DNA of 64,000 bases from CAG-170 sp022779365 (GTDB taxonomy: Bacteria; Bacillota; Clostridia; Oscillospirales; Oscillospiraceae): positions 11,179 through 75,178 of the forward strand of contig JALFSI010000025.1 of the NCBI GenBank assembly GCA_022779365.1. The letters are read 5' to 3'. Below are positions 42,050 through 51,136 of this stretch, in pieces. Made by a program: the position numbers and the translations under genes. The number at the start of each line of letters is the position of its first letter. Within the stretch, counting starts at the first letter, position 1. The notes below the pieces were generated by a model that was not told the origin of the DNA, made no database searches, and was given only the letters and a program-made list of their open reading frames with translations.

Positions 42050-42163
42050 CCTTGCCTCCCCCTTTGGGGGAGGTGTCCGAGCGCAGCGAAGGACGGAGAG
42101 GGTCAATAATGAAGACCCTCTCAGTCAGCTTCGCTGACAGCTCTCCCAAAGGGAGAGCCAAGG
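42050..42163 (+). repeat. Family A dispersed repeat, copy 5
   Basis: Intact two-half copy, linker TCAATAATGAA. Confidence 0.87.
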
Positions 42164-42196
42164 GACTTCTGCAAATCGCTATTGCCTCAAAAAAGC

Positions 42197-42224
42197 GGCG
42201 GGCGGGGCAAGCCCCGCCCCTACG
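42197..42224. repeat. Family C short palindromic repeat
   Basis: GGCGGGCGGGGC and CCCGCCCCTAC form a hairpin; the TATAAT at 42272 downstream may serve the next gene. Confidence 0.7.
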
Positions 42225-42297
42225 TTGCGGCTAAGAGCGCCTTTTCGCCCTTTCTCGCGCTTTCCTCCTACTATAATATTTCCGGGAGGGATGTTTT

Positions 42298-42678
42298 ATG
42301 ATCCGGGTACGAAAGAGGCTTCCGATCGCGCCGGTGGCGGCGGTGTTCTGCGTTGTTTTATCGCTGGTCCTGCGTGCGTTCCTGATGCCAAGCCTGTCGC
42401 GCGGGGCGTATGTTTACCGCGTTGTCGTGCGGTGCGACGGCGCGGCGAGCGCCACGCTGTATAACGCCATGGGGCAGTATTGCCGCACGGTCACATTTTC
42501 GGGCGGCGAGAGTATGCTCACCGCCCGCGCGGGCGAGTATATCCTCTGCGCCGGGGACGCGCAGGTGCGCTTTACGCTGGCGCGGGACGCGGCGGTTTCT
42601 GTCAAGGGCGGTGACGGCTGGACGGACGGGACGGTGCTGCAATTCACCCCGCAGCCGGACTCCTGCCTCATGATTTAA
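42298..42678 (+). CDS. Small membrane-anchored or secreted protein
   Basis: 126 residues, not recognised. A basic N-terminus (MIRVRKR) and hydrophobic segment 9-30 form a signal anchor, followed by a beta-rich domain with two Cys. GGAGGG precedes the ATG. It lies between repeats and the two-component operon, on the same strand; a link to them is not shown. Confidence 0.7.
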   Translation: MIRVRKRLPIAPVAAVFCVVLSLVLRAFLMPSLSRGAYVYRVVVRCDGAASATLYNAMGQYCRTVTFSGGESMLTARAGEYILCAGDAQVRFTLARDAAVSVKGGDGWTDGTVLQFTPQPDSCLMI

Positions 42679-42710
42679 CAGAATATTCACGCAAACGCCC
42701 CGCAGCAGGG

Positions 42711-42716
42711 TATAAT
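42711..42716 (+). promoter_or_regulatory. -10 box before the two-component operon
   Basis: A perfect TATAAT; a -35 box is weak (TTCACG 19 nt away). 44 nt before the response regulator ATG. Confidence 0.5.
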
Positions 42717-42759
42717 AGGTACAAACACAAGAGAAAAACCGCCGAGGGGAGAGAGAAAC

Positions 42760-43452
42760 ATGGCAAAAACCATTCTGGTCGTCGAGGACGATCCCAACAT
42801 CGCCGACCTGTTGCAGCTTTATTTAACGAAAGAGGGCTATACCGTCGCGCTGGCAGACGACGGCGGCAAGGGCGTGTCGCAGTTCCGCGCGGTAAAGCCC
42901 GACCTCATTCTGCTGGACATCATGCTGCCCGTGCTCGACGGCTGGAGCGTGCTGCGCACCATCCGGCAGGAGAGCGCCGTGCCGGTCATCATGCTCACCG
43001 CCAAGGGCGAAACGCAGGACAAGGTCACGGGGCTTCATCAGGGCGCGGACGATTACATCACAAAGCCCTTTGACATGAAGGAGGTCCTCGCGCGCATCGA
43101 GGCGGTGCTGCGCCGCACCTCCAAGGACGAGGGCAAGGGCAGCAAGCGCCGTCTGGTGTTCGACAAGCTCATCATCGACCTCGACGCGTTCGAGCTGATC
43201 GTGAACGGCAAGCGCGTGGAAACGCCGCCGAAGGAGATGGAGCTGCTGTTCCATCTTGCCTCATCCCCCAACCGCGTGTATACGCGCAACCAGCTTCTCG
43301 ATGAAGTCTGGGGCTTTGACTATTTCGGCGACAGCCGCACGGTGGACGTGCACATCAAGCGTCTGCGGGAAAAGCTCGAGGGCGTGTCGGACAAGTGGTC
43401 GCTCAAGACCGTGTGGGGCGTGGGCTATAAATTCGAGGTCCTGCCGGGATGA
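42760..43452 (+). CDS. OmpR/PhoB-family response regulator
   Basis: 230 residues. Receiver domain with the acidic pair E9/D10-D11, phosphorylation site D53 (LLDIMLP), T80 and K102; winged-helix output domain at about 130-228 (VDVHIKRLREKLEG). It would be phosphorylated by the histidine kinase that overlaps it by 4 nt. The following htrA gene is a likely target, as in CssRS-type systems. Confidence 0.94.
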   Translation: MAKTILVVEDDPNIADLLQLYLTKEGYTVALADDGGKGVSQFRAVKPDLILLDIMLPVLDGWSVLRTIRQESAVPVIMLTAKGETQDKVTGLHQGADDYITKPFDMKEVLARIEAVLRRTSKDEGKGSKRRLVFDKLIIDLDAFELIVNGKRVETPPKEMELLFHLASSPNRVYTRNQLLDEVWGFDYFGDSRTVDVHIKRLREKLEGVSDKWSLKTVWGVGYKFEVLPG

Positions 43453-44891
43453 ACACCATGTTCCGCAGGCAGTTCGTGCTCATCACGGTGCTGCTGCTGC
43501 TTTGTATGCTGTTCACGGGCGTCGCGTACCGCTTCTGGATGCTCGACACCGTGGAAACGGAAAATCAGCGGACGCTTTATCACGACGCAAAGGCGGCTGC
43601 CGCCTTTGCCCGCGCGTACAACACCACGGGTGAGCTGGAGAGCAACTGGGATTTTCGCATGGGGCTGTCGTTCGTCTCATCCGTCAGTGACGCCGAGGCG
43701 CTGATCTGCGACCCCGACGGCGTGGTGCGCCTGTGCTCGTGTGAGCAGTTCCTGTGCGAGCACATCGGAAAGACCGTGGACGCGGCGCTGCTGCGCCAGA
43801 TCGACGCAAGCGGCAGCGTCGTCGGCAGCGCGGGCAGCGGCGAGGCGCTTTCGGAGCTGTATTCCGACAGCCGCAGTCTCGCCGGCGTGCCGATCGTCTC
43901 TGCGTCCGCCGGGCAGACGATTGGCTATGTGATCGTCTCCGCGCCGACCACACAGCTCGACGCGTTCATGCGCCGCAGCTCCACGCTGTTTCTGGCGACG
44001 GCGGCGCTTGCCATCGTGATCGCGCTGGCAGCGGCGAGCCTGCTCTCCCGCACGCAGGTGCGCCCGCTGGCGCAGGTCGCTGAGGCGGCGCGGCAGTTTG
44101 GTCACGGCGATTTTGAAACGCGTGTCAGCGTCCCGCCCAGCAGCCCCGAGGAGATCCTGGAGCTGGCGACGGCGTTCAATACCATGGCGGAGAGCATCCA
44201 GCGCGCCGAGCAGCGGCGCGACGAGTTCGTGGCAAACGTCTCGCACGAGCTGAAAACGCCGATGACGAGCATCGGCGGCTTTATCGACGGGATGCTCGAC
44301 GGGACGATCCCGCCCGAGCAGCACGCGCATTATATGCAGATCGTCCAGCAGGAGGTGCGCAGGCTGTCAAGGCTGGTGCGCAGTATGCTCGACGTGTCGC
44401 GCCTGCAGGCAAAGGGCGTTGAGGAATCGCGCAAAACGCGCTTTGATATTGCCGAGATCATCAGCGACGTGCTCATCTCGTTTGAGCAGAAGATCAACAA
44501 CCGCCGCTTACAGGTGAGCGTGAACCTGCCCGACCGGGCGCTGTTCACCCGCGCCGACCGCGACGGCATCCAGCAGGTGCTGTATAATCTGGTGGATAAC
44601 GCCATCAAATTCTGCCCGGAGGGCGGGATGCTGGGCATCCGGCTCGCGCAGGAGGGCGGCAAGGCGGTGGTGAGCGTGCAGAACACGGGCAAGACCATCC
44701 CGCCGGGGGAGCTTCCGCTGCTGTTTGAACGGTTCCACAAGGCCGACCGCAGCCGCTCGGCTGACCGCGAGAGCTGGGGTCTGGGGCTGTACATCGTAAA
44801 GACCATTCTGGACGCGCACGGCGAGGACATCCGCGCCGAGAGTCATGACGGCGTGACGACCTTCCGCTTCACGCTGAGTGTGGTGCGCTGA
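43449..44891 (+). CDS. Sensor histidine kinase
   Basis: 480 residues. Two membrane helices at about 10-30 and 180-200 enclose an extracytoplasmic sensor of about 145 residues; then HAMP, HisKA with H266 (VSHELKTPMTS) and an HATPase domain with N, G1 and G2 boxes (NLVDNAIKFCPEG, DRESWGLGLYIV). Forms a two-component system with the regulator upstream and is followed by htrA. Confidence 0.94.
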   Translation: MNTMFRRQFVLITVLLLLCMLFTGVAYRFWMLDTVETENQRTLYHDAKAAAAFARAYNTTGELESNWDFRMGLSFVSSVSDAEALICDPDGVVRLCSCEQFLCEHIGKTVDAALLRQIDASGSVVGSAGSGEALSELYSDSRSLAGVPIVSASAGQTIGYVIVSAPTTQLDAFMRRSSTLFLATAALAIVIALAAASLLSRTQVRPLAQVAEAARQFGHGDFETRVSVPPSSPEEILELATAFNTMAESIQRAEQRRDEFVANVSHELKTPMTSIGGFIDGMLDGTIPPEQHAHYMQIVQQEVRRLSRLVRSMLDVSRLQAKGVEESRKTRFDIAEIISDVLISFEQKINNRRLQVSVNLPDRALFTRADRDGIQQVLYNLVDNAIKFCPEGGMLGIRLAQEGGKAVVSVQNTGKTIPPGELPLLFERFHKADRSRSADRESWGLGLYIVKTILDAHGEDIRAESHDGVTTFRFTLSVVR

Positions 44892-44926
44892 CCAGATCAT
44901 CGCATTCTTCTTGAGAGGGGATTCCT

Positions 44927-46264
44927 ATGGATTATCCGAATGACCGCCGGGACGGGTATTACGACGACAATACCGTCGAGCAAACGCCCTGGCAGAGCTA
45001 TACCGAGCCGATGCGCACGCCGTGCCGCCGCAAGGGTCACGGCTGGATCGTGCTCGTCGCGGTGCTGATCGTGGCGCTGGCGGCGGCGATCGGCATCTGG
45101 CGCTGGGTGCAGAACTATTCCGTGCAGCTTGAGCGCACGCCGGACGGCATGACGCTGCGCGTGGAGGAGCGCACGGCAGACACCGCCGAGCCGGAGCCCG
45201 CGCAGACGGCTGAGGCGGAAACGCCGGAGGACGCGTCCGCCGCCGCGCCAAGCCCGCAGCCCGTCGCCGGGGATACGCTGCACTCCGCCACGGAGCTGAC
45301 GCTCCAGCCGGGGCGCGCGGGCGCGCCGACCGCGTCGTCCGACGATGTGGACGCGCTGAGCTTGCAGGAAATTTACGAAAAGATGATCCCCAGCGTCGTG
45401 TCCATCGTCACCAACGCCGGCACGGGCACGGGCATCGTGATGTCGGAGGATGGCTATCTCATCACGAACTGCCATGTCATCGCGCAGGCGCAGCAGATCT
45501 CCGCCATGACGTGGGATGAGACGACGTATACCGCCGCGCTCGTCGGCAGCGACGAGGCGAGCGACCTCGCCGTTTTGAAGATCGAGCCAGACGAGGCGCT
45601 CATCGCCGCCGAGTTCGGCGATTCGGACGCGCTGCGCGTGGGCGATACGGTCGTCGCCATCGGCGACCCCCTGGGCGTGAAGCTGCGCGGTACGATGACG
45701 AACGGCATCGTCTCCGCCATCAACCGCAACCTTATGGTCAACGACCGCGAGATGACGCTCATCCAGACGAACGCCGCGCTCAATAACGGCAACTCCGGCG
45801 GGCCGCTCATCAACTGCTATGGGCAGGTCGTGGGCGTGAACGCCGTCAAGCTCAGCTCGTATTATTCGCAGGCGACCGTGGAGGGGCTCGGCTTCGCCAT
45901 TCCCATCTCCACGGCAAAACCCATCATCGACGAGCTGATCCAGAACGGCTATGTCGCCGGACGTCCCGCCATCGGCATCTCCGGCGAGCAGCTCCCCGCC
46001 GCCGCGCGCGTGTACTACGGTCTGCCGGAGGGCGTGTACGTCACCTACGTCGCGCCCGACAGCGGCGCGTGGGAGGCGGGCGTGCGCAAGGGCGACATCA
46101 TCACTGCCATAAGCGGCACCGCCGTGAGCAGCGTAGACGCGCTCAACACCGTCAAAAACCGCTACTCCGCCGGCGACACCATCACCCTGACGATCTACCG
46201 CAGCGGTCAGACCGCCGACGTAGACATCACCCTCATGGACGAAGCCCTGCAAACGGAGCAATAA
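44927..46264 (+). CDS. htrA: HtrA-like S1C serine protease with PDZ domain
   Basis: 445 residues. Cytoplasmic N-terminus, membrane anchor at about 39-57, an acidic linker, then a trypsin-like domain with the triad H183 (TNCHVI), D213 (ASDLAVLK) and S290 (NNGNSGGPL), and one C-terminal PDZ domain at about 355-440. It would degrade or refold misfolded exported proteins. Directly follows the two-component genes. Confidence 0.94.
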   Translation: MDYPNDRRDGYYDDNTVEQTPWQSYTEPMRTPCRRKGHGWIVLVAVLIVALAAAIGIWRWVQNYSVQLERTPDGMTLRVEERTADTAEPEPAQTAEAETPEDASAAAPSPQPVAGDTLHSATELTLQPGRAGAPTASSDDVDALSLQEIYEKMIPSVVSIVTNAGTGTGIVMSEDGYLITNCHVIAQAQQISAMTWDETTYTAALVGSDEASDLAVLKIEPDEALIAAEFGDSDALRVGDTVVAIGDPLGVKLRGTMTNGIVSAINRNLMVNDREMTLIQTNAALNNGNSGGPLINCYGQVVGVNAVKLSSYYSQATVEGLGFAIPISTAKPIIDELIQNGYVAGRPAIGISGEQLPAAARVYYGLPEGVYVTYVAPDSGAWEAGVRKGDIITAISGTAVSSVDALNTVKNRYSAGDTITLTIYRSGQTADVDITLMDEALQTEQ

Positions 46265-46297
46265 AAAAAGCCCCTCCCACCGGGAGGGGCTTTTTGC
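46265..46297 (+). terminator. Terminator of the two-component/htrA operon
   Basis: AAAGCCCCTCCC pairs with GGGAGGGGCTTT around ACC with a run of A before and T after. Confidence 0.92.
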
Positions 46298-46348
46298 ACC
46301 GATCGAAGCCCCTTGGACTTTTGCAAATCCGCCGCTGCGGTGTGCAGC

Positions 46349-46470
46349 CTTGCCTCTCCCTATGGGAGAGGTGTCCGAGCGCAGCGAGGACGGAGAGGAT
46401 CAGCACTGACCATGCCGCAAGACCCTCTCAGTCAGCTTCGCTGACAGCTCTCCCAGAGGGAGAGCCAAGG
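46349..46470 (+). repeat. Family A dispersed repeat, copy 6
   Basis: Two-half copy with a longer linker (ATCAGCACTGACCATGCC). Confidence 0.85.
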
Positions 46471-46504
46471 GGCTTCTGCAAATCCTCCGCTGCCACAAAA
46501 AATA

Positions 46505-46530
46505 GCGGGAGAAGCGATCGCTCCTCCCGC
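46505..46530 (-). terminator. Terminator of galM
   Basis: GCGGGAG pairs with CTCCCGC around a GC-rich loop; minus strand continues TATTTTTTG. Confidence 0.8.
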
Positions 46531-46538
46531 CCATCGTC

Positions 46539-47498
46539 TCAAAACTCCAGCCGGATATAATGCTCCGCCGTTACGCCTGCGGGCAGATAGGGCTGGCTGA
46601 ACGCCGGGACATTGACGGCGTTCGGCGCGAACTGCGGCTCGAGCGCCACGCCCTCGTGGGCGTGATACTGCCGCGTCTTGCCCGCGACGTTCATGTCCGC
46701 GTCGCCGGAATAGAGCTGGATGCACGGCATATCCGTGTAAATTTCGACCTTCCGCCCCGAGCGCGCGCCCTCCAGCGTCGCGGCGTGCTGCCCGCGCAGG
46801 ACAAAATTGATGTCATACTCCTCACCCGGCGTGCGCGAGACGGGGCGCGGCGCGGTGAAGTCAAACGCCGTCCCGGCGACAGGCTCGACCGTCCCCAGCG
46901 GGATCAGCTCCGCGTCCACGGGCGTATAGGCGTCTGCGTAGATGGTCAGGCGGTTCGACACCGCGTCCCCGACCTCGCCGTCCATATTGAAGTAGATGTG
47001 ACTCGTCGGCGCCCAAACGGTGTCGCGGTCGCTGCGGGCGGAAAACTCGATGTGCAGTGTGCGCCCCGTGACGCGGTAGGTCACGCTGTGCGCGAGCGTG
47101 CCGGGGTAGCCGTCCTCGCCGTCGGGCGAAACGGCGCTCATGCGCACGCCGTCCGCCAGCTCCTCCACGCGGTAAAATACGCGGTGGAAGCCGCCCGTGC
47201 CGCCGTGCAGATGGTTTTCGCCCTCGTTTTTCGTCAGGTGGTACGTCTCGCCGTTTAAGACAAATTCGCCGCGCGCGATGCGGTTTGCCGTGCGCCCGAC
47301 ATTCGCGCAGACGTAGCCGGGATTGACGTTGTAGTCCTCCCCGCGCGGAAAGCCGAGCACGACGTCCACGCCGTCCACGACCAGGCTCTGAAGCGCCGCG
47401 CCGAAGTCCAGGACGCTGGCGCGCAGCGCGTCATTTCCAAACGTGTATCTCGTCACAGCGCGCCCCGCCACCGCGCCAAAAGCCTCTTTCTGCATCAT
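46539..47498 (-). CDS. galM: Aldose 1-epimerase
   Basis: 319 residues. Interconverts alpha and beta anomers of hexoses. GalM-type signatures: NRIARGEFVLNGETYHLTKN, HLHGGTGGFHRV (catalytic His) and HIYFNMDG; catalytic Glu in VALEPQF. Start at ATG 47498 with GGAGGG. Has its own promoter; isolated gene. Confidence 0.94.
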   Translation of the reverse strand: MMQKEAFGAVAGRAVTRYTFGNDALRASVLDFGAALQSLVVDGVDVVLGFPRGEDYNVNPGYVCANVGRTANRIARGEFVLNGETYHLTKNEGENHLHGGTGGFHRVFYRVEELADGVRMSAVSPDGEDGYPGTLAHSVTYRVTGRTLHIEFSARSDRDTVWAPTSHIYFNMDGEVGDAVSNRLTIYADAYTPVDAELIPLGTVEPVAGTAFDFTAPRPVSRTPGEEYDINFVLRGQHAATLEGARSGRKVEIYTDMPCIQLYSGDADMNVAGKTRQYHAHEGVALEPQFAPNAVNVPAFSQPYLPAGVTAEHYIRLEF

Positions 47499-47537
47499 AA
47501 CACCCTCCTGAAAACCGGGCTTGCCCGTAGTATGCCC

Positions 47538-47566
47538 AGTATACCACCCGCGCGGCGGAATGTCTA
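47538..47566 (-). promoter_or_regulatory. Promoter of galM
   Basis: TAGACA (47561-47566) and TATACT (47538-47543) on the minus strand with 17 nt between. Confidence 0.65.
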
Positions 47567-47585
47567 TCCCGTTTGCGCGCTGCAA

Positions 47586-47623
47586 AAACCCTCCCGCCGT
47601 CTGTTCGGACGGCGGGAGGGTTT
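47586..47623 (-). terminator. Terminator of the sepF-divIVA operon
   Basis: A 16-bp perfect stem, AAACCCTCCCGCCGTC and complement, with loop TGTTCG, followed on the minus strand by TTTTTG. Confidence 0.93.
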
Positions 47624-47631
47624 CCTTTCAT

Positions 47632-48342
47632 TCAACTCCCCGACGTGGGATCGTAATTCTTGCCGAATTTCAGATCGGTAAATTTGATCGTCGCGCTTTC
47701 GGGGTGCGAGGGGGTGGCGGGTGCGGGGGCGGGCTTGGCGTCGTTCGGACCGACCAGCTTCTCCAGGTTCTCCGAAATTTCGCTGGCGATCTCCTGCGCC
47801 GACTCCGCCGGGGCGGCGGGAGCGGCGGGCTCGTGTGCCTGCCAGTCATAGGGCTTCTCGTGCGCGGGCTTTTCCGCCTTCGGCTGCTCGGCGGCAGCCT
47901 CCTGCCTGAGGTCGCGATTCTTGAGCGTTTCCAGCAGGTCCAGATGCCCGCGGATGTCCTGCTCGATCACGTCGATGAAGTTCAGCGCTGTCTGCCGCGC
48001 GCAGCGCAGGCGCTCCTGCTCCTCGGCGATATGACCGTCCAGCGAGGACTGCTCGGCGTTTTGCAGCATCGCGGCGCATTTGCGCTCCGCCTCGGCGACC
48101 ATCTGGTCGCACTTCTGCTGCGCCGCCGCCAGCGCCTGCTGCGCGCCGGACTGCTGCTGACGCAGCTCCTCAAATTTTTCCACCAGCACGCGCAGCTTCG
48201 CGCGCAGGGTGTCATTTTCCTTATACAGGGCGATATAGTCGTCGGTCAGCGGTTCGAGAAACGCATCGACCTGCTGCATATCGTAGCCGCCGAAGACCGC
48301 CTTGGAGAACGTCTGCTCCTGGATCTGCTGAGGTGTAAACAT
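47632..48342 (-). CDS. divIVA: DivIVA-domain cell division protein
   Basis: 236 residues. N-terminal DivIVA motif with FSKAVFGGYDMQQVDAFL, a coiled coil to about residue 145, then an Ala/Pro/Glu-rich tail. It recognises membrane curvature at septum and poles. Last gene of the yggS-sepF cluster, 34 nt after sepF. Confidence 0.92.
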   Translation of the reverse strand: MFTPQQIQEQTFSKAVFGGYDMQQVDAFLEPLTDDYIALYKENDTLRAKLRVLVEKFEELRQQQSGAQQALAAAQQKCDQMVAEAERKCAAMLQNAEQSSLDGHIAEEQERLRCARQTALNFIDVIEQDIRGHLDLLETLKNRDLRQEAAAEQPKAEKPAHEKPYDWQAHEPAAPAAPAESAQEIASEISENLEKLVGPNDAKPAPAPATPSHPESATIKFTDLKFGKNYDPTSGS

Positions 48343-48376
48343 TGATATTCCTCCCGGACAAATGGTCTGCTGCGCT

Positions 48377-48886
48377 TTACAGGTACAGCCCGCTGTTCTC
48401 CAGCTCGTCGATCAGATCGCCCACGATGTCCACGTTGTAGGGCGTGATGATGTAGGTGCTGATGGCGATCTTTTTGATCTTGCCGTCGAGCGCGTAGGCG
48501 CAGCCGGACAGGAAATCGACCAGCCGCCGCGCGACGTCCTTGTTCGTCGCCTCCAGATTGAGCACGACCGCGTGCTTGCTGCGCAGATGGTCGGCGATGT
48601 CGGACACGTTATCAAAGCGGTCGGGCTTGACCAGAACCACCTGCATCTGCGCGGTGGTGTGGATGTTCACGACCTTGCTGCCGCCGGGCGTGCGGCGGGC
48701 AGACGGAGTCTGATCCAGATCCGACGTATCAAAGTCGGAAAAAGACGACGGCGCTGCCGAGCTCGCGGCGCTGGACGCGCTGCGGCGGGAGGAACGGGCG
48801 GGCTTGACGTCCTCGTCGAAATCGTCAAATTCGTCGTCCTCGCTGTACGGCTTCGCCAGCTTTTTCAGTTCATCCATGAATCCCAT
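48377..48886 (-). CDS. sepF: Cell division protein SepF
   Basis: 169 residues. Amphipathic N-terminal helix MGFMDELKKLAKPY for membrane attachment, acidic/Ser linker, and the C-terminal SepF domain (KVVNIHTTAQMQVVLVKPDRFD ... VVLNLEATNKDVARRLVDFLSG). Anchors and bundles FtsZ filaments. Confidence 0.95.
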   Translation of the reverse strand: MGFMDELKKLAKPYSEDDEFDDFDEDVKPARSSRRSASSAASSAAPSSFSDFDTSDLDQTPSARRTPGGSKVVNIHTTAQMQVVLVKPDRFDNVSDIADHLRSKHAVVLNLEATNKDVARRLVDFLSGCAYALDGKIKKIAISTYIITPYNVDIVGDLIDELENSGLYL

Positions 48887-48910
48887 GATGGTTTCCTCCA
48901 GTATTCCTAA

Positions 48911-49618
48911 TCAGGTGTTATAATGACGCGCACCGAAAATCGCCGTTCCCACACGGATCATCGTGCTTCCCTCGGCGATGGCGTCGGGATAATCGTCGCT
49001 CATGCCCATCGACAGGCACTCCATGGCTACATTATCGTATGTTTTTCCCTTTATGTCAACAAAAAGCTGACGCATTTGTCTAAAAAATATCCGATTATCG
49101 CCCAGATGCTCGCTCACGGGCGGGATCGCCATGAGTCCGCACAGCTTTACGCCGGGATAGTCTCCCATTTTTGCCGCAAGCTGGGCGGCTTCGTCTGCGG
49201 TAAAGCCCGCCTTGCTCTCCTGCCCGGCGATGTTGACCTCCAGCAGGATGCGCTGCACAACGCCGCGCTTTTGCGCCAGCTTGTCGATGGTCTCCAGCAA
49301 CTCGATGCGATCGACCGATTCAATGAGATCCACCGTACCCACGAGATATTTGACCTTGTTTGTTTGCAGCCGCCCGATAAAATGCAGCGGCTTTCCTGCA
49401 TACGCCCCCTGCGGCAGCTTCTGCTGAAGCTCCTGCACGCGGTTTTCGCCGCAGCAGTCCACGCCCGCGGCGATCGCCGCGCGCACCGCGTCCGCGTCGT
49501 TCATTTTCGTCGCCGCGCAGAGCTGAATGTCCTCCGGCGCGCGTCCGGCATCCCGCGCCGCCCGCGCCATCGTTTCCCGAATGTGTGCAACGTTTTCCGC
49601 GATCGTCTTCGCGTCCAT
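48911..49618 (-). CDS. yggS: YggS-family PLP-binding protein
   Basis: 235 residues, single-domain alanine-racemase-like PLP protein involved in PLP homeostasis. Lys in LCAATKMNDAD (about 36) binds PLP; GENRVQEL and GLMAIPP are family hallmarks. Immediately upstream of sepF as in many Firmicutes. Confidence 0.94.
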   Translation of the reverse strand: MDAKTIAENVAHIRETMARAARDAGRAPEDIQLCAATKMNDADAVRAAIAAGVDCCGENRVQELQQKLPQGAYAGKPLHFIGRLQTNKVKYLVGTVDLIESVDRIELLETIDKLAQKRGVVQRILLEVNIAGQESKAGFTADEAAQLAAKMGDYPGVKLCGLMAIPPVSEHLGDNRIFFRQMRQLFVDIKGKTYDNVAMECLSMGMSDDYPDAIAEGSTMIRVGTAIFGARHYNT

Positions 49619-50829
49619 TACCCCACGACCTTTCCGTCATACAAGTTTTTCGCGCCCACGAGAATTTCATCCCCGGGCCAGAGGTTTTCTGTTTTTGTCT
49701 TGTCCAGCTCCACAACGTAGCTCTCGCCGTTGTCGTGCAGGATCGAAATGGGCTTCCAGCGCGCCCGCGCGCTCTCTAAAATATACACGCCCGGCTGCCC
49801 GGTTTCGTCAACATACACTGCGTCCTTCGGCACGCGCAGCCCCGTGTACTGGATGAACACCACGTCCGCCGACTGCTCGCGCAGGAGCGTGACGCTCTGC
49901 ATATACTCGCGCGACGAGAGCACCAGCAGACGGAAGCCCGCCTCGTTCTGCCCCACGCGCTCGACCTTCATGGCGATCTCGCCGTAAAAATCGCGCGCAA
50001 ACGTCACGCGCACGCTGTCGCCCGCCTCCACATCGGCGAGCTCGCCCGCCGGGATGCTCGTGACAAAATACCAGCGGTCGCCCGTGATGAGCTTGCCCGC
50101 CCAAGCCTCGCCCACGTCCTCCGGCGTGAGCACGTCAAACTCGTGCACGGTCATCGTCTCGAGCGCCTCCGGCGTGAGGACGCTCTCGTACCCGTCCACC
50201 ACGGCGGAAAAATAGCCCGCCTTCGGCGCGGTGATCTGCGCGGTGTCCTGCCCGGCGGCGCTCTGCAAAATTTGCAGCTCCTGCTGCGCGTTTTCAAGCT
50301 GCCGCGTGATGAGCTCCGCGTCGGAATCGCTGCTCTCGCGCCGCAGCACCAAGCCCTTCAGCTCCGCCGCGCCGTCCTGAAGCGAGTTCATGTCCCGCCG
50401 CGCCAGATACCGCGTCATCTGCGTGAGCGCGTTGCTGATGGCGGCGTCGAGCTTCGCCTGATCGGCGACGGAGGTCGAGTACTGCCCGGCGTAGCCGAGC
50501 TGCTCGATCTGCGCGTGGAGCTGCGCGATGCGCGTCTGCCGCGCCTGCGCGTCGGCGGTGAGATAGCCCGTCGCCAGCACCTCGTTTGCCGCCACGCGCG
50601 CGCCCTCGGCGGCGGTGACGGTGGTGATGTCATAATCCGACGCAATCGGCGTCTCGTCGCGCACGACAAAGCCGGTCGCGTAATAGCCCGCGCCGGCTTC
50701 ATACTCGATGGCGGTCGTGGTCGTATAGGGGTCGCGCAGCAGAGTGCTGACGTGATAGCCCAGATACACCACGATCGCCGCCAGAAAGATCCACAATATG
50801 AGCGTTGTGTAGCGCTTGCCCTGCTTCAT
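49618..50829 (-). CDS. HlyD-like membrane fusion protein of the sepF cluster
   Basis: 403 residues. One N-terminal membrane helix (about 9-28), then a barrel-sandwich/coiled-coil region (about 60-200) with TTVTAAEGARVAANEVLATG, followed by beta-barrel sections (GDSVRVTFARDFYGEI). No transporter gene is adjacent. Clostridial genomes often place such a gene between hfq/miaA and sepF; a role in cell envelope or division is possible, not shown. Overlaps yggS by 1 nt. Confidence 0.78.
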   Translation of the reverse strand: MKQGKRYTTLILWIFLAAIVVYLGYHVSTLLRDPYTTTTAIEYEAGAGYYATGFVVRDETPIASDYDITTVTAAEGARVAANEVLATGYLTADAQARQTRIAQLHAQIEQLGYAGQYSTSVADQAKLDAAISNALTQMTRYLARRDMNSLQDGAAELKGLVLRRESSDSDAELITRQLENAQQELQILQSAAGQDTAQITAPKAGYFSAVVDGYESVLTPEALETMTVHEFDVLTPEDVGEAWAGKLITGDRWYFVTSIPAGELADVEAGDSVRVTFARDFYGEIAMKVERVGQNEAGFRLLVLSSREYMQSVTLLREQSADVVFIQYTGLRVPKDAVYVDETGQPGVYILESARARWKPISILHDNGESYVVELDKTKTENLWPGDEILVGAKNLYDGKVVG

Positions 50830-50866
50830 GGCTGCTCCTTTGGCTCGTGCAGGGCGGCGCGTGCGC

Positions 50867-51091
50867 TCACTCCTGCGTCAGCTTCACGGGGCTCGACGGC
50901 GTAATGGTCGAGACGGCGTGCTTATAGATCATCTGCTGCTTGCCGTCGGCGTGCAGCACGATCACAAACTGGTCAAAGCCCGTAATGACGCCGCGCAGCT
51001 GAAAGCCGTTCATCAAAAACACCGTCAGCGGCGTGCGGTTCTTGCGGGTCTGATTCAAAAACTGATCCTGATAATTTTCTGTGTAAGCCAT
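50867..51091 (-). CDS. hfq: RNA chaperone Hfq
   Basis: 74 residues from ATG 51091 (AAAAGGAG upstream). Sm1 (LNQTRKNRTPLTVFLMNGFQ) and Sm2 (YKHAVSTI) motifs as in Clostridia. Hexameric RNA-binding protein. Lies 45 nt after miaA in the mutL-miaA-hfq cluster. Confidence 0.95.
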   Translation of the reverse strand: MAYTENYQDQFLNQTRKNRTPLTVFLMNGFQLRGVITGFDQFVIVLHADGKQQMIYKHAVSTITPSSPVKLTQE

Positions 51092-51136
51092 GGGGATCGC
51101 TCCTTTTCTGTATGTGATACCCATATCTTACCATTT

